From an uncultured Saprospiraceae bacterium (GTDB taxonomy: Bacteria; Bacteroidota; Bacteroidia; Chitinophagales; Saprospiraceae), in contig CAKZUK010000245.1 in NCBI GenBank assembly GCA_937921775.1, forward strand, positions 1-33,452: a stretch of 33,452 nt of DNA, given 5' to 3'. Shown here in pieces: positions 33,297 through 33,452 of this stretch. Each line of letters begins with the position of its first letter. The first letter of the stretch is position 1. A program made the position numbers and the translations under genes. The notes under the pieces are model-generated. The model saw only the letters and a program-made list of their open reading frames with translations. It was not told the origin of the DNA and ran no database searches.

Positions 33297-33452
33297 AGGT
33301 GAGTACAGAAGGAAGAGTTGGATAAAAAGATCTTTTTCAAAATGTAATTAATTTTATGTTACAGTGTATTTAGGGGCAATAGCTCCTTAATTTCTTTACA
33401 AGATAAGTTTTATGCTTTTTTGTATCAAGCTTTTAAAGCTATGATTATTGGA

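Overview
The window looks like chromosome of a Bacteroidota member, most likely from the Saprospiria/Lewinella side of the phylum. The evidence is the gene content: two proteins with type IX secretion (Por) C-terminal sorting domains, a DUF5916 outer-membrane protein with an N-terminal CBM9-like domain, a VIT/VWA protein, a folK-deoxynucleoside kinase pair, A+T-rich spacers, and one clear Bacteroidota-type promoter (TTTG / TAnnTTTG). I see no rRNA, tRNA, CRISPR array, transposase or phage gene. The phylum assignment is inference from these families; the finer placement is a guess.

Layout. 2-673: 3' part of a membrane protein with 49 consecutive prolines, closed by a strong terminator. 865-4256 (minus): two exported von Willebrand A proteins in tandem. 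4257-4669: a divergent spacer with a large palindrome and a second hairpin. 4670-5638: an exported protein resembling polymorphic toxin type 23. 5804-10388: a D-xylose cluster (xylulokinase, xylose isomerase, sugar/H+ symporter). 10521-16731 (minus): DUF5916 protein, a small beta-barrel protein and a Kelch/Fn3/GEVED type IX cargo. 17295-19571: an unusual two-ring Clp/Hsp100 ATPase. 19711-20846 (minus): folK and a deoxynucleoside kinase, overlapping by 4 bp. 21205-23459: DinB-family protein, TetR regulator and alpha/beta hydrolase, with two matching TetR-type palindromes. 23547-27530 (minus): a beta-helix type IX cargo and an alanine/glycine:cation symporter. 27884-29680: acyl-CoA dehydrogenase. 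29681-30433: a long spacer containing a 40-codon gene for a double-glycine-leader peptide. 30434-33175 (minus): a UbiD-family decarboxylase and a START-domain protein.

How the genes work together. The xylose genes form a transport-isomerise-phosphorylate route into the pentose phosphate pathway. DinB and TetR overlap by 8 bp and are probably autoregulated, because an ACCGATTGGT operator sits between the two promoter boxes. The remaining genes are mostly single units of housekeeping or cell-surface type.

The most unusual signals are: (a) the small double-glycine peptide gene with its structured leader and terminator; (b) the Clp-like ATPase with a new N-terminal region, a degenerate first Walker B and no second pore loop, but a ClpP-docking-like VGF; (c) a dispersed intergenic repeat found upstream of two unrelated genes, each time placing TTGACA-N17-TAAAAT about 80 nt before the start codon; and (d) a set of intergenic hairpins sharing AGAAGTT/AACTTCT arms.
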